Notes: generated from the sequence alone by a model not told the origin. Shown: positions 22,802 to 35,818, counted from the first letter of the stretch. The stretch is 64,000 nt of DNA from Lantana camara (GCA_037501455.1 CM074856.1:15707001-15771000); one strand, 5' to 3'. Translations and numbers: made by a program.

Positions 22802-25800
22802 GTGCTCTAGATATATACATACATTGATATGATGCATGTGATGCATAATTTTAAATCTGATACTGTGCACGTAAATTCTGTCAAAGGAGGCTGGTTTTTA
22901 AGTAGGACCGTTGTGACCCCTCCAGTGTTTCCTAGGAATTTACGTGGAATGGTATTTTTCTAGGAATCGATTTCAATAATCTTCCTGGTTAATTACCGAA
23001 TCAGTAAACATGATTTAAATTATGAGATAATTTATTTATAACATGTTTACTTTATGCCATTTTTTTAAGCATGATAATTATGTGATAATTATAACAGCAT
23101 GCTTAATTGATTTAATTTATGGCATATTTATTTTGTGTCATTTAAAATTTTAAGCATGATAATTATGTGATAATTATATGATAACATGCTTAATTATTTT
23201 ATTTTATGGCATGATCATGATAATATGAGATATTATGTTATTTACAATTATGCGTATTTTATTTAATGTGATTAAATAAATAATGTTTAATAGAGATTGA
23301 ACGAGATGCATAATTGGACTAATATTTTTCGGCCTAATTAATAAATTGTTATTATTGCCTTAAAATATTATTATTGGGATTTTAAATATGATTTAGTAAT
23401 CCTAGTGGGAGGGTATTAATTAGATTAATTACTTCCAACAGTAAGACGCCAAAAGTGATTATTAAATAATCAACAGATAATCCACACCTTTTAAAAAATT
23501 CAAGTGGGAGCGAGATGAAAAGAGTTGGATTCTCACGGCCTCCATTACCCGTCTATAGTATAGTGGATGTATACTACTCCCTTCGGCGGGTATATATTCG
23601 CGGTATACAAGATTAGACTTCTACGGATAGAATGAAATACGGGGAAGTCAGCTCGACCACGCCTCCGTGGAGTGTCTCGACCTACTCGTACGGACTTCTA
23701 GGTAATGGTACACACTTGATTAAGTAATGTATTAACCTCCCTTCGGAGCTATGTTACATTTACTTAGAGGCCAAGGGTTGACGTGGTGGATTGATATTGT
23801 TTGGTAAGAGTTACCTAGATGACATGTTAATTAAGAATAGTTCTTGCTTTTCTAAGCGGTTTTCGACCTCGCCTCCGGGGAGTCAACTGCAGTTAGTTAA
23901 GTCACCATTGCGTAAACCAAAATGCTTACGTGGATTTCATTTATTGGTTGGACGCAGAAGAAAGTGAAATACATAATCATAACTTGCATTTATTTATTTA
24001 TTTCAGTTTTATAATTACGATCTCTCTTAGCCCACTCCAAACTGTATGTCTATAAGGAAATAGGCTAGTAAGGGTTCAACTACGCTGACTAAGTAATGAA
24101 TCTTGACATCGTATTGAGACACGAAAGTTTACGTACTCACTGAACCTTATTCGAAAATTTCGGAAACTACAACCAGTCAGGATTAGAAAGACGTTTATTC
24201 TAAATAGATCAAGTGTGATGATCTGGCTAGTCTTATATCCTGATATCTGTTTTAAATGTTCTTGAGCATCAAACACATGAGATGTCTACTGATAAGAACA
24301 TGTGTTGAAGACAGAGTCGTACGTAGGTACGAGCCATGAAAACGGTTGTCAGTTAAAGATGTTTGAAGGATCACTGTTTCATAATCATATTATGAATATG
24401 ATAGCTAATCTGAATGAGATTGAAAGCCTCTGTGCTTAAAGAGACAATCTTAACAGATAGGATACGATTCTATGCTCTCTGCCTAAGCCATTTGAACGTT
24501 CAAGATTATTTTAAATAATTTTTTAAAACCAATGAACGACCTCAATGTGGCAGAAAGGGTGATATAGACTAAGGGAAAAGTTCTCTTTAATCAGACATCA
24601 ATATCCACGGGCTAGAAAGCCAGTAAGTGGAAGAAAGAAAAGGAAAAGTTCCCAATCGAAGGTTCAGAAATAGAAAGTCAAATCCGACAATGGAAAAGTG
24701 TTTCTATTTCGGTGGTAATGGGTATTGGAAAAGGAAATTATCCAAAACACGTAGTCTGTCTGTTTGTTACGCCGTTTAGATAAGATATGAAGATATCTTA
24801 CTCGTTGAAAATATGTTTAGTTGGAAATTCACCGGACTCCTGGTATGTGAATTTGAGATCAACTAATCATATTTGCAAGTTGTTGCGAATATTCAAACCA
24901 ACCAGAAAGGTTGAAAAACGGCTAACACATAACTAGTGCTCGGGGATAATACAAGTGTAATTGTATTAGCAGTAAAGACTATAAAGTCGTATTTTGGCAA
25001 AAGGGTTTTAATATTATACGTGCCATATATACAGAAATTTAATTTCTATAAGTTATATGATAACTAATAGTTTAATTGTTTGTTTTGAACAAAAGTTTAC
25101 CACTAAGCAAAATAAAAGGTTTATTTGCTCTGGCACAATAAAAGATGGTCTTTTATACATCAATGAAAACTCTAATTCAAGTTTAACATTAAGAAGCTTG
25201 ACCTACCATCTAAGAAGAAAAACTTCTTCGTGGCACCTATTTATTGGTCAATTGAATCTGAATAGTATCCAAAGACTGATTATTGAGTCCTATTGACTTG
25301 AAAATAGTATCAATCTGCAAATCCTATTTAGAAGGTTAAAATGGCCAAGAAACCTTTTTGAGACAAAAGGTATTTAAGCCATGAAGTTGCTTGTGTCAGT
25401 TCATACGGATATGTGATCCTATGATTATTCAAGCAAGAGGAAGTTTTGGATATTTCATCATTCGTTTGAATGATTACTCTAGATACATATATGTTTATTT
25501 GATGAGACTTAAGTCTGTAATTGTTGAAGATTTCAAAGAATATAAGACTGAAGTCAAAGAATCAAATTAGAAAACATATCAAGGCACTTCGATTAGGTCG
25601 AAGTAGTGATAAGTATCTAAGTTCAGAGTTAAACAGAATTTCTCAAATGAGATTGGATCTCAACTATATATATGAGATACGTCTTAGCAAAGATGTATTG
25701 CAGAAAGGAGAAATAGAACTCTGATGATGATGGTAAGATTCATGAAGAGTCATGCTACCCTATGAATTTCGTTTTGGGGTCTTGCACACAAAACGACAAA

Positions 25801-27664
25801 CCTAGTTCTATCTAAGTCAGTTCCTAAAACACTGATGGATCTGTAGCTAGGGTGAAAACCCTGTATCTTTTATCTTCGGATTTAAGGTAGCCTGGTCCAC
25901 GAGTTAAGGATGGATCCTGACAAGTTAGAATAAAGAACAAAGGTTTACTTGTTCTAAGGTTATCCTAAGAAGAACAAGAGGTGGTATATTTTGTAATTTG
26001 AGAAATCACAAAAGATGTTTGTGAATATTTCAAAGATAATTACATAGATAACCACAAAGGGTAGAAGCAAAGTAGTGTTAAAAGAAATAACAGTATTAGA
26101 TACTGATTTCCATAAACCTGTGATAATTGAAAATGTATTAGATACATGTGATGTACCAAATACAACATGTGATGTAAAGACGTGTACACGAGAGCATCAT
26201 TATAGTGGGAGGATTGTCAGGACACCTGACAAGATACCTAAGATTAACCCAAGTGGTTGAATCTAACGTATCTGATCCTATCACGTGTAATGAAGCTGTA
26301 AAAGATATAGACGCTGACCGTTTGGTCAATATCCATGGAATCTAAGTTAGAATATCTGTATTCTAACAAAGTCTTGAACTTGTAGAGGCACCTGAAGGCA
26401 TTAAACCCTATTAGATAAAATTGGGTTCTACAAGACGATAAAAGGAGAAATGGACGAAAAAGTAGAGACTTTAGAGCAAACTTTTGGCAAGGGATTTTAC
26501 CCAGAAAGAAGAAATCATTTATGAGGTCTTCTCGCCTATAGAAATGCTTAAGTCCATTATCCTCTCCATTTTATCTCATTATCGATTATGAGATTAGATA
26601 AATGGATGTAAAGACTATGTTCTTGAACGGGCAACTTCAAGAAAAAGAGATACATGGCATAACCTGAAGGCTTCACAGGCAGAAATCAGGTGTATATAAT
26701 GCGAGCTTAATAGATCGGTTTATGATCTTAAGCAAGCGTCTAGATTATGGAGCATCAGAATTATAAGGCAATTTAGATTCTTTGGATTTGTATAATTGCC
26801 TGATGAACCATGAAGTGTACAAAATGACATCATGATAGCGTTGTAACACTTTCACTTTGTACGTAATTAACATTCTGCTCATTGGGAATGATACAAGAAT
26901 TTTGTCAATGGTCAAGATTCGGACGTCAAATCATTTTGACAAGAATAGGCCTAAGTGATACCAATATTATTCCAAGGATTAGACTTTTGTCGTGATCATA
27001 GGAATAAGGAGGTTGGTTTATCACAAGAAGCATTAATTGATAAGATGCTGGTAAGGTATAATATGACAAATTCCAAGAAAGGTTCATTACTTTTTAGATA
27101 TGGAATTTATCTATCTCGGGATCAGTATCCTATGACAACTGAAGAGATAGAGGACATGATTAGAGTTCCGCAGCGGAAGCTTTATGTATGTCATATTATG
27201 TACAAGGCCAGCTGTCTATCATGAAATAGGTCTAAGTCAGCAGATATTAGTCAAACCCTAGAATCTGACACTGGGTAGTAGTGAAAGCATATATTGGAGT
27301 TGACATTATATGCTTGTCTACCACAGTGGTGAGCTCATTTCAATAGAGTATAGAGATTCGGATTTACAATCTGATTTGTATTCTAGATGTTTGACATCAG
27401 AATACGTGTTTACTCTAGAAAGAGCAATCGTTGATTGGAGAATGTTAAGCAGACTTGTATTGCTTACACCGCCATGAAAGTCAAATACATGGTAGCTTGA
27501 GAAGCAGCCAGTTAGATGTACTGGATTTATGATTTCCTATTTGTTGGCTCAGAGAAACATCTAATAGATTCCTTCACTAAAGTATTGGCGCAAAAGAGTG
27601 TAAAACGAGTTTTGACACTCATGTGAAAGGAATAAGACTTAGATGTATGGCCAAATTGAATTTA
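22802..27664 (+). pseudogene. Decayed copia gag-pol interior
   Basis: No frame exceeds about 90 codons. Scattered recognisable pieces include a ruined CCHC knuckle near 24693-24740 (KCFYFGGNGYW, with later Cys and His replaced), a gag-pre-integrase piece at 25140-25290, a reverse transcriptase piece near 26600-26640 (MDVKTMFLNG), and LSQEALIDKMLVRYNM followed by MTTEEIEDMIRVP at 27015-27170. Many stops and frameshifts separate them. It cannot encode its own proteins, yet its LTRs are nearly identical, so it was probably moved in trans by a related active element. Confidence 0.8.
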
Positions 27665-27679
27665 GGGCAAGTGGGAGAT

Positions 27680-30303
27680 TGTTGGGAATAGTGCCCTGAA
27701 AATTCAATTTGTTGAATTAATTAAACTGAATTTACAACAAGTTATGAGTATTTCACATATTAATAATTAATGACGTGTGGTGGTATTCTCATATGAAATG
27801 TGTTTCATAGGAAAAGACTTTGAATACCGAAATCACGTGTCATTAAAGTTCTAATCGGTAAGATAAGAATATGTTCTTATCAAGACTATAACGTGGTTAT
27901 ATAAGATGATTAGTCTTTCGTCATAGGGAATGGTGATTCCAATTATAACACGTTGATGATTTTCAATAGGATTGGAAACATCGAACTGGACCACTGAGAT
28001 TATTCATTTTATACTGCTATCTAAAATGAAAAAAATCTCAGGAAGCATTGTACTCTTAATCCTGATAATATTTCGGCTTTAGGCATGTAGTGTTAGTCAC
28101 TGTAACATACTCGAAGTGAGGTCTCGGTAACGGGTGGCCAAAATACTTTGTATGTTCGGTGGTTACATGAAATGTGCTAAAGAGTTATATTGATCGAGGA
28201 ATCTGTGGCCTTGCTGGAAGGTAAGAGATATCCTTGAAATAGATTTGTAAAAGTTCGAATTAAGACTTTGGCCAAAGCACTTCGCGTGATAACGTCACCG
28301 AAGTTGTATGTTGAATGTGTTTCACATACAGAGAATTTGAACTTAAGGCAAATCAATAAATTTCAAATTAGAAATGAAAAATAAATGATAGTAGTTGCAA
28401 TTTATTTTTTCATGGATATCTACACGGAGGAGTAAAATGCGAAATTATTCTAGATCGAGAAATTCGTGAATAATTTAATTAATTTTAGAGTGCAACAATA
28501 TTTATTTAGTGGAATTAAATATTGTTAAACGGTAATTAATTACTATCATGAGATGATAATATATTAATCCGTTTGGAGCTAAAATTAATTAGTCCTGCAG
28601 GTCCCCCTGCAAGCCCCAAATTGAAAAACCCAGAGAGAAAATATTAAAAGGAAAAAGAGAAATGATTTTTCAAAGTGTTTGAAAATAGCCAAGGGATTTA
28701 TTTTAAGAAAATAAATCAAGTTCCAAAGATTTGGAAATGCCCGGAATTTTATTTTGGAGAAAATAAAATTTTCATCAAAAAAAAAAAAAAAAAAATATCG
28801 TTGATGACGTGGCAGCTGACGTGGCATGCCACGTCAGCAAGATGGGTCTAGGTGGCGCTGACTGGGCAACCGCGTGGCACGCCACGTGTACGACACGTGG
28901 ACGGCCCTGATTGTGCCACGTCATCATGTTGACCGGGTCAAACGGGTCCAGGGTCGGGTCAACGGGTCGGATATCGGATAGGGTCGGACCGGGTCCGGTT
29001 CCGGGTCGGAGCAGACCCGGACACGTGGCAGCCTCTGGAAAGGCCACGTCACCCAAAACCCTAGACCGAGAGTACATCACACGCGCCACCTTGTGGCCGC
29101 GCGTGAGGGCGCGTGTGAGCTCCGATCGGGGCGTTCTCGGCGGCATTGAACTCGTGGCGATGAGTGCTTCAACGTGGTCACTTCGGTTTTCGTGTAAAAG
29201 TTGGCTACGCAAGTGGGGGTGTGAAATGACCATTTTACCCTTGCTTTTGTATCCAAAATGACCAAAACGCCCTCGGTTTTTCCCCTATAAATAGGGGCCT
29301 TGGGTCCTCATTTCTCATTCAACATTTTGGGAGAGGTTTTGGCTAGAGCATAGCTTTGAAACCATATCCCTTTTCTCCTAGTTAATTCCGATTGATTTTG
29401 GAATTAATTTTAATTAGGTGTTTATATAAAACGCCTAATTTCGGGAGAATAAACCCTGAAGAGGGTTTTTAGTTTAAATTTTATTTTCTCTAAGTATTTA
29501 GAGAAATACTTTCGGAGCCCACTCTCCGAGGGTGTCCCTGTGGTTATTGCAGGGAAGCTCTGCCGGTCTCACGAGTAGGGATGGCAACGAGCCGAGCCGG
29601 CTCGCGAGCTACACGAGCCGAGCTGAGCCGAGCCCGGACCCGAGCCCTTTATTTCTTGGCTCGGGGCTCGCGAGCCCATATATTTAATTAAAAAAATAAT
29701 ATTTTTAATTTTTATGTATATAAATATTTTATTAATATATAATATTATATATATATTCATTAAATTTAATACAAAATGAATAAAAAATAATATATTTATT
29801 ATATATATTCATTTAATATATATTATTATATATAAAAATATATTAAATTATTAAAAAAACTAATTTTTTTATTAAAAATAATATTAAATACCGAGCCTCG
29901 AGCCGAGCCGAGCCGGGTTCGAGCCTTAGTCGAGCCGAGCCCGAGCCCTGAAAAAAGCCCAAGGCTCGGCTCGGCTCGGCTCGTTGCCATCCCTACTCAC
30001 GAGTGGGATAGGAGCTGGAAAAATGCCGTTAGATAGCCATGATTGCAGTACGGTAATAGTTTTCGGTTATTTTATTTTAAGCATGATAAATTATGTGCTC
30101 TTAAGTGTTAATTGCATGTTAGATATTTATCTGCTTAAGTGATTTAAAATTTATTATCAATTGCATGTATATACTTGAGTAGATCCGGCTAAGTCTTCCG
30201 CTTTGTATTAAAATGTTTTAGAAATATTTTAATACTTGTATTATAATTAAAAATTTTAAAATGTGGTCCCGGACTGCTACTGTTCTGGGCCCGCCTCCTA
30301 GCA
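27680..30303 (+). repeat. Right copia LTR with a MITE inserted
   Basis: It begins TGTTGGGAATAG and ends CCTAGCA. Its 2624 bp include a 420-bp hAT MITE plus its 8-bp duplication; without these it is about 2196 bp. Its promoter copy spans about 28806-29297, with the TATA palindrome at 29282-29297. Confidence 0.93.
29576..29995. mobile_element. hAT-type MITE, 420 bp, inside the copia LTR
   Basis: Ends TAGGGATGGCAACGAGCCGA and its complement are flanked by the exact 8-bp duplication CTCACGAG (29568-29575 and 29996-30003). The left copia LTR has the empty site. The ends carry reiterated GAGCC/GGCTC units; the centre is nearly pure AT and non-coding. Confidence 0.93.
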
Positions 30304-30388
30304 TCACCACCCATTAACGGATTTGATTTTGTCTTTACCATCTCCCGTTTGAGATGGACTAGACATATGTAAACCCATATATTGGTCT

Positions 30389-32284
30389 TCATTCAGAACC
30401 AAAATCTATATTTCTGGATAAAAAGTCTGCTAAAAAATTATCAGTTCCTTTTATGGGAATGATTTTGAAATCATAGAGAGATAGAAAAACCTGCCATCTA
30501 TGTAACCTTCTATAATTTGGTTCACTGGGTAATTTATTTTTCGCAAGACTTGGAACTTGAGTGTTATCCACATGAACAATGAAAGGTTTTTGGAGTAGGA
30601 AAAGTGAAAACTTTTTAATCCCATTTATTACTCCTAATAACTCCTTTTCATGTGTAGTATAATTTATTTCTGCTGATTTAAAAGTACCACTTGTATATCT
30701 ACAAATCTCATTAAGATCTGTTTTCAAGATTGCAGCCCAATATAAATCAGACGCATCAGTTTGGAGAATTAAGTTATCATTTTTATCAGGAAGCCTTAAT
30801 TCTGGAAGAGTTTTACATTCTTCCTTTAACTTTATGACAATTTTTGTATGTCTTGGAGCCCAACCTTTTGTATTATTTTTTCTCAATAACTTTTGTATTT
30901 CATGTCTTTTCTTAGTTAACTCAGGTATGAAACCTTCAGCATAATTAAGACATCCTAAAAATATTTCTATTTGTTTTCTATTTTCTAATTTATCAGGAAA
31001 CTCAACTATTTTTCTGGATATATGCGGTTGCAATTTTATACCTGCAACACTCAGTTTTAATCATAAAAACTCAATTTCTTTAGTTTCTATGACTGCTTTT
31101 CTTTCAGACAGGGCTATACCATTCTCTTTACATAATTTAGCAAAGAGCAAAAGATGTTCTCTATGTTTATCTATAGTATCTGAACAAATAAGAATATCAT
31201 CTATATAAACAACAATGAATTTTCTATATTTGCTAAATATATCGTCCATCTTTCTTTGGTATATTGATGGAGCATTTTTTAATCCAAATGGCATTACTAA
31301 CCATTCATAGTGTCCTTGAGGGGCACTAAAAGCTGTATATTGGATACTGTCATCTTCCATTTTTATTTGCCAAAATCCAGATGTACAATCAAATTTTGAG
31401 TAATGGGATTTATTCTTTACTAAGTCTATTAATACTTCTTTATTGGGTAATTGGTAACTATCACCCTTAGTAAAATGATTTAATCTTTTGAAATTTATTA
31501 CCATTCTTGCTTTATTTCTTTTCTTTTCAGCTTCTTTCATTACCATGAATGCTGGACTAGAAAAGGGGCTAAAACTTTTCCTAATTAATCCTTTATCCAA
31601 AAGTTCTTTAATTTGTTTTTTAAATTCATCTTCTTCACTTAAGGTATATCTCATAGGTCTTTCTTTAATTATTATATTGTCTGTTAATTCTATTCTAGCT
31701 TTTGGGTAATTCTTTTTCCAAAAAGCCAATGGATGGTCACTATAATTTTCTTTTATCTTACTAGTAACCGTTTCTAAATTTATTCTTTTTATAACTATTT
31801 TATTAATTGATATTTGTATTTTTTCATATCTAGAGTGTCCACCACGCTTAGCTGGCTGAACTCTGAAAGGATGGTTTAATCGTGGTAATTTTAACAAATG
31901 ACCACACTTTGTTTTAAGTACAATAGAATATGCATTTTGCATATAATATTGAAATTGTTGTAGGAAATCATTTCCTAATAATATATCACCTTCTAGTTCA
32001 TTATATTCATATATTCTAGGAACCATTATTATTTTACTTCCTAGGACAATATCAACATCTATTGCTGATCTGTGTATATCCTGTGATTTTCCAGTCATAC
32101 CTTTTATCCTGATTTTTCCATCTTCTTTCCATTTATTAATCAAGAAGGTTTTGAAAATAGTTATTTCAGATCCAGTATCTATTAAAGCACAAGTTATTAT
32201 TTCATTTTCAGGAGTTTCTCTTATTCCTACCTGAATGAAAACACTAACTGTAAAGTTATATCCTTTCATTTTATTCTTGGACAA
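30389..32284 (-). pseudogene. Caulimovirid polymerase: protease, RT, RNase H
   Basis: The first part (32284-31061) has a retropepsin motif LIDTGSE near residue 35 and a reverse transcriptase with YIDD near residue 360. A TGA at 31063-31061 interrupts the frame. The same frame resumes and carries the connection and RNase H domain (TDAS, HEKE, HVDN and ADFLSR acidic residues) to 30389. The reaction is reverse transcription of pregenomic RNA. The start overlaps the movement-protein ORF by 19 bp. One nonsense change is the only break seen. It lies 81 bp from the copia target duplication. Confidence 0.9.
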
Positions 32285-33561
32285 TATATGACTTTGTCTT
32301 CTATGCAGAGTGTTACTCCATCTTTTTCTATCTTATAGTAATTACAAATATCTAGGAAAGCATTTCCTAAGATTATATCATAGGAACTTCCCGTCATATT
32401 TTCATCTAGATAACATTTAACAATTACTCTAGATTTATCAATATTTATTGGGATAGATATTTGTTGGTTACATGCAACTATCTTTCCTTCAAAGTTTTCA
32501 TAATAAAAATTTTCATTTATGGTTTCTATCATCAAACCTTTATTTTTTATTTTAACAAAGTGATTTGCACTTGCTCCTGTATCTATTAATATTTTTGGTT
32601 CTTTAATATATTCTTGACCATTAAAATATTCTCCTAAAATGATCATTGTCTTATTTACTGAGTTTTTATTTATACTTAAAGTTCTGGTTATATTCATTCT
32701 TTGACTTCTTCTAGCTATACTATTTTTCCCAAATTCTATTTGAGGAATCTTACTAGAAGATCCTTCTTCTATTAAAGGTTTATTTATGATTTCTAATTCG
32801 TAATTTGTTATTTCTTTAAGGTCTTCTAGAAGAAGTAATTTAGCTGAAGCTATTTCCCTACATTCTTCATCTATTTCTAAATGTGGTTTATCTTGATAAA
32901 TTTTTCCATAGTTACTATTACTTAGAATATATAATGCTCTATAGTAAATCGAGAACGCTTTACTTTTATCTTTCAATCCTATATCTTTTATGAATTTGTA
33001 ATGTAAACTTAATGCTTCATCTATATTATAATCATTTATATTCACACTATATTTAGGATATAAATCAAATAATATTTGTTTATAACACAAATTTCCTTCT
33101 ATAGTTCCTAGATGACTTATCTTCGCATCTGTAAATCTCTGATCATGAAGAGAAAATACTATAGGACTATCTATTCCTTCTCTAAACAATGATTTTACCA
33201 GGAATTGAACTCTTCCTAAATATATATATTGTATTTTACTTTTTTTCTTTTTATCTTTTATTTTGTTCAAAGCTTGATTTATAATATTTCTTGTTAACAA
33301 GTTAATTTTAACCTGCCCTGAAGTATGTTCAATGTTTATAGATTTTTCTACTTCATGGTAATCATATATATTTATTTTCTTTCTTTTTATAAGGCTTGAG
33401 ATCCCTTTAAATATACTTTGGCTGGGATTTGTAGCATTTAATTTTAATTTCTTTATCTTATCTAAAGTTTCTTTATTGAAGGTAATGCGTTCTGCATATC
33501 CTTCTGGTCCTTCATAAATATCTATTTTTTCATCAGATAATTCTGTTATTTCAGAACTCAT
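32266..33561 (-). CDS. Movement protein with C-terminal retropepsin-like domain
   Basis: An uninterrupted frame of 431 codons. The N-terminal half resembles a 30K-superfamily movement protein (LGRVQFLVKSLFREG, then SLHDQRF, near residues 110-150), which opens plasmodesmata for virus spread. The C-terminal 110 residues look like an aspartic protease fold: LIDTGAS near 325-331 and IILGNAFLD near 393-401. Its ATG overlaps the coat-protein stop as ATGA, and its end overlaps the start of polymerase. A second protease motif lies at the polymerase N-terminus, so the two are adjacent. Confidence 0.8.
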   Translation of the reverse strand: MSSEITELSDEKIDIYEGPEGYAERITFNKETLDKIKKLKLNATNPSQSIFKGISSLIKRKKINIYDYHEVEKSINIEHTSGQVKINLLTRNIINQALNKIKDKKKKSKIQYIYLGRVQFLVKSLFREGIDSPIVFSLHDQRFTDAKISHLGTIEGNLCYKQILFDLYPKYSVNINDYNIDEALSLHYKFIKDIGLKDKSKAFSIYYRALYILSNSNYGKIYQDKPHLEIDEECREIASAKLLLLEDLKEITNYELEIINKPLIEEGSSSKIPQIEFGKNSIARRSQRMNITRTLSINKNSVNKTMIILGEYFNGQEYIKEPKILIDTGASANHFVKIKNKGLMIETINENFYYENFEGKIVACNQQISIPINIDKSRVIVKCYLDENMTGSSYDIILGNAFLDICNYYKIEKDGVTLCIEDKVIYCPRIK

Positions 33562-34887
33562 TCTGATTCAGTATATAATTCTGAAGATATTTCATCTTCT
33601 GATAGATCTGATTCTTCCATATATATTTCTTTTCCAAAATAGTTTTCTATATCGGAAACTTCTTCAAGTTCATCTCTTATTTCTAAAAATTCAATTTCTA
33701 TATTTTTAATATGTTTCGCTTTAGGTTTTGGACATTCAGGTGATTTATGACCTTCTTCTCCACAATTCCAACATTGACATTTAGTTAATTTTTTATTTCT
33801 TTCCTTATTAAATTTATTTTCATACTTATTTCTTTTAAAAAACTTTCTCCTAGGTTTTATATTTTTTCTCTGAAAATTTTTATATTTTTTATATTTTTTC
33901 TTATAAAATTTTCTTTTATTCCTTTTAGGGTATGGTTTTCTATTACTTCCCCATTGTGTAGGTAATTCTACTGTATCACAATAGAGTTTAGTTATTCTTT
34001 TAGATTTTTTATATAATTGTTGTTCACCACATATTCTTTTAAGTTCTGATGTTAAATCATTTATTCTTCCTCCTAGATTTTGAGGATATTTATCTTTCTT
34101 TTCTCTCCATACTTTATTCATGTGATTATTCCAGGGATAAGGGAGTTTAGTGTAAAACATATTTAACATTATTTCTTGAGATTCTATACTATAATATTTG
34201 GGTATAATAATAATCTCTAAATTCACATACATAATTTTTTATATTGCACATTGAGAGAATACTTAGATTTATTAGATTACTTCTTGCCTCATCTTTTTCT
34301 CTTTCTATTTCTAATTCTTTATTAGCTATCCATGATTCACCTAAAAATTCATCAGATATATTTGCAACTATACTTTGTACTCCTGTTCTTATATCTATAT
34401 CAAATCCAGTTTCCGTTCCAACTTTCATTATTCCTTGTATGTCAGGAGATACTCCTTCCCACCATTTAAGAACTATTCCATCAAACGTAGTTATAATATA
34501 TTCACTCTTTTTACTAGCTCCCCAATATATATCATCTTGGGTTAATAAAAAGGCTATCATATCATTCTGCCACTTTACTATGACTTTTCTATTATCTACT
34601 TGACAATCTAGATTTAATTTACTTCCTTGGAGATTTATAGGTTCACTATATTGTTCAGTAGGTTGATATTTTGGATTATAAGATATATTCTTCTTACTTT
34701 GTTCTTTATTTCTCTTAGGTCTATAATATGTTTTAGGGTAATTATCGTTAGAACCCATAGAGGATTCTGGAGTTTCATTAGTTACTCCTGAAGGTCCTCC
34801 GGTTGTATTCATTCTAACTTCATATTCAACTATATCATCAAGATTTATTTTTTCAAATTCTTCTATTAAATCATTTACCTCATTCAT
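33558..34887 (-). pseudogene. Caulimovirid coat protein, one frameshift
   Basis: Two overlapping frames (34887-34189 and 34232-33558) form one coat-protein gene. The second carries FYTKLPYPWNNHM, typical of caulimovirid capsid proteins, then a long Lys/Arg-rich basic region, the CCHC knuckle CWNCGEEGHKSPEC and an acidic tail. An indel in the T/A-rich stretch near 34190-34230 splits it. Its start codon overlaps the stop of the preceding small ORF. It would bind and package the viral nucleic acid. Confidence 0.85.
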
Positions 34888-35018
34888 TGTTTTCAGAATT
34901 TTCTTCTATAATTTCCTTTAATTTTGATTCTTCATTTATTTTATTTTCTCTATCATCTTATTCTTTTAATAATCTAGGGAGATATATTGTATACATATAT
35001 TCATCAAATGATCCAGGT

Positions 35019-35252
35019 TCATATTTCTTTTCTGTTGGTATAATAACAATCTTTGTAGGTGTTTTTATTGTTCTTTCTATTTCTTTTTTCTTGTCTAAGA
35101 TTATTTAATTGTTTTATTTCAATCCTAATAACTTGGATTTGTGTATTTATATTTTTTATTTCAGATTTTAGGTTTACTAATTCTTCTAATAATGTATTTA
35201 TAGCATTTGCAACTGATTCAATATGATTCATTATGGTGAAGCAAGTTGCCAA
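35019..35252 (-). pseudogene. Small coiled-coil viral ORF (virion-associated-like)
   Basis: The 77 codons are mostly a predicted coiled coil (heptad-spaced Ile/Leu between residues 10 and 52), followed by a Lys/Arg/Asn-rich tail. The frame ends early; a neighbouring frame continues toward the coat-protein start with a further stop, so it looks frameshifted. The position before the coat gene suggests a virion-associated or capsid-linked helper, but this is inference. Confidence 0.5.
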
Positions 35253-35385
35253 TCTGTATCATCATAGGATTCATATCCTCCTTCTGTATATGTTTCATTT
35301 AAATTCCATTTATCTGAACAGAAATTTAAATATATCAAAGTTGTATGTATTAATATTCCTATTATATAACTTTCTATTATTTGGT

Positions 35386-35610
35386 TTATGATTTTTTCCA
35401 TTTTTGCCAGTTGTTCGTGGCTTCTTCCTTTTGTTTTCTTATTTTCTGTTTACACGATTTTATTTTATTTTTTATCTCTTTATTTTCTTTATTAATTTTA
35501 ATTTCTCTTTTATATTCTTCTAATATTGTTTTTAATCTTAAAATATTATTTATATTATCGATCCATTTATTTAAATGGTTATTTTGATTAGGGTTTAATA
35601 ATCTGACCAT
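35386..35610 (-). CDS. Small basic viral ORF, first after the primer site
   Basis: The 74 codons are rich in Lys, Glu, Asn and Ile with a likely helical centre. It is the first ORF downstream of the tRNA primer site in genome order. No family is recognised. Confidence 0.45.
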   Translation of the reverse strand: MVRLLNPNQNNHLNKWIDNINNILRLKTILEEYKREIKINKENKEIKNKIKSCKQKIRKQKEEATNNWQKWKKS

Positions 35611-35804
35611 TTATATTGTCAAAAGATTTATATAGTGATCTCTATCTTTTTTATGGTTATTCATTCTATCATAATAATATTTACTAGGATATTTTTTATA
35701 TTGGTGTTTGTACCATTTATTCATTGAATCGAAATATTTTATAGATTCAATTATTTTCTTTTTATCAAATATTTTCATTTGTTTTATTATTTATTTGGAT
35801 TGTA

Positions 35805-35818
35805 TGGCTTTGATACCA
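35805..35818 (-). other. Pararetroviral primer binding site, tRNA-Met
   Basis: The minus strand reads TGGTATCAAAGCCA, one base from the caulimovirid consensus complementary to tRNA-Met. This is where first-strand DNA synthesis starts and conventionally marks genome position 1. Confidence 0.8.

Larger units (their letters stand above)
20606..30303 (+). mobile_element. Ty1/copia-type LTR retrotransposon, TSD TCACC
   Basis: LTRs at 20606-22786 and 27680-30303 bound a decayed interior. The flanks are TCACC at 20601-20605 and 30304-30308, the expected 5-bp target duplication. A tRNA-Met primer site follows the left LTR and a polypurine tract (GGGCAAGTGGGAGAT) precedes the right one. Internal remnants of copia gag, integrase and reverse transcriptase identify the superfamily. 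It inserted into the pararetrovirus copy between polymerase and transactivator, so it is younger than that integration. Confidence 0.93.
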
